From contig JAAFKL010000253.1 of assembly GCA_021399405.1 (NCBI GenBank), positions 1-6,216 of the forward strand: 6,216 nucleotides of DNA, read 5' to 3'. Positions 6,172 to 6,216 of this stretch are shown piece after piece. A program made the position numbers and the translations under genes. This DNA comes from Candidatus Heimdallarchaeota archaeon. GTDB lineage: Archaea > Asgardarchaeota > Heimdallarchaeia > Heimdallarchaeales > Kariarchaeaceae. The first letter of the stretch is position 1, and each line of letters opens with the position of its first letter. The notes beneath the pieces were generated by a model. The model saw only the letters and a program-made list of their open reading frames with translations. It was not told where the DNA came from and ran no database searches.

Positions 6172-6216
6172 TTATTCAAATAGTTTAGGTGCGATTTCTT
6201 CCATGGTTTTTGCAAA
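6172..6216 (-). CDS. C-terminal end of an upstream minus-strand gene (14 codons)
   Basis: Reading from the right edge on the minus strand gives FAKTMEEIAPKLFE followed by TAA (6174-6172). The stretch is amphipathic and charged, like a C-terminal helix. Its stop lies 12 bases before the start of the longin/winged-helix gene and in the same frame, so the two would form an operon. Identity cannot be established from 14 residues. A C-terminal helix of a small GTPase would look like this and would suit a longin neighbour, but that is a guess. The alternative is chance open sequence. Confidence 0.4.
   Translation of the reverse strand, partial: FAKTMEEIAPKLFE

Noticed and set aside
1..6216. CRISPR array, tRNA or rRNA gene, or insertion sequence
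   Set aside because: No regularly spaced repeats, no cloverleaf- or rRNA-like conserved stretches, and no transposase frame or terminal inverted repeats were seen.

Overview
The window is AT-rich and densely coded. It holds four complete genes and two cut by the window edges. It looks archaeal, most probably from an Asgard archaeon of the Heimdallarchaeia type. The evidence is a small longin-fold protein fused to a winged helix, an F420-type luciferase-fold oxidoreductase next to an acyl-CoA dehydrogenase, no convincing Shine-Dalgarno sites on most genes, and TATA-like boxes about 25-35 bases before start codons. The lineage is inferred from gene content and was not tested by a search.

Layout. 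From 1 to 582 (minus) lies the N-terminal part of a luciferase-like flavin/F420-dependent oxidoreductase that runs off the left edge. A 179-base divergent promoter region (583-761) separates it from an acyl-CoA dehydrogenase (762-2210, plus). Next come a Mur-ligase protein closely resembling the C-terminal ligase half of cyanophycin synthetase (2315-4264, plus) and a class V aminotransferase-fold protein of the SufS/CsdA cysteine desulfurase type (4331-5512, plus). Convergent to these, with 2 bases between stop codons, is a longin plus winged-helix protein (5515-6159, minus). It is preceded by the last 14 codons of another minus-strand gene (6172-6216).

How the genes may work together. The two redox enzymes at the left share a control region and could act in one acyl-CoA or redox pathway, but nothing in the sequence fixes the substrate. 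The ligase and the desulfurase-like gene are adjacent on the same strand, and both depart from their families. The ligase keeps all recognisable Mur motifs but has no room for the ATP-grasp domain of cyanophycin synthetase. The desulfurase-like protein keeps the active-site cysteine loop but has Asp/Thr where the PLP-binding lysine should be. This pair is the best candidate for something undescribed. The minus-strand genes at the right look like a separate operon, possibly belonging to the longin/small-GTPase repertoire of Asgard archaea.
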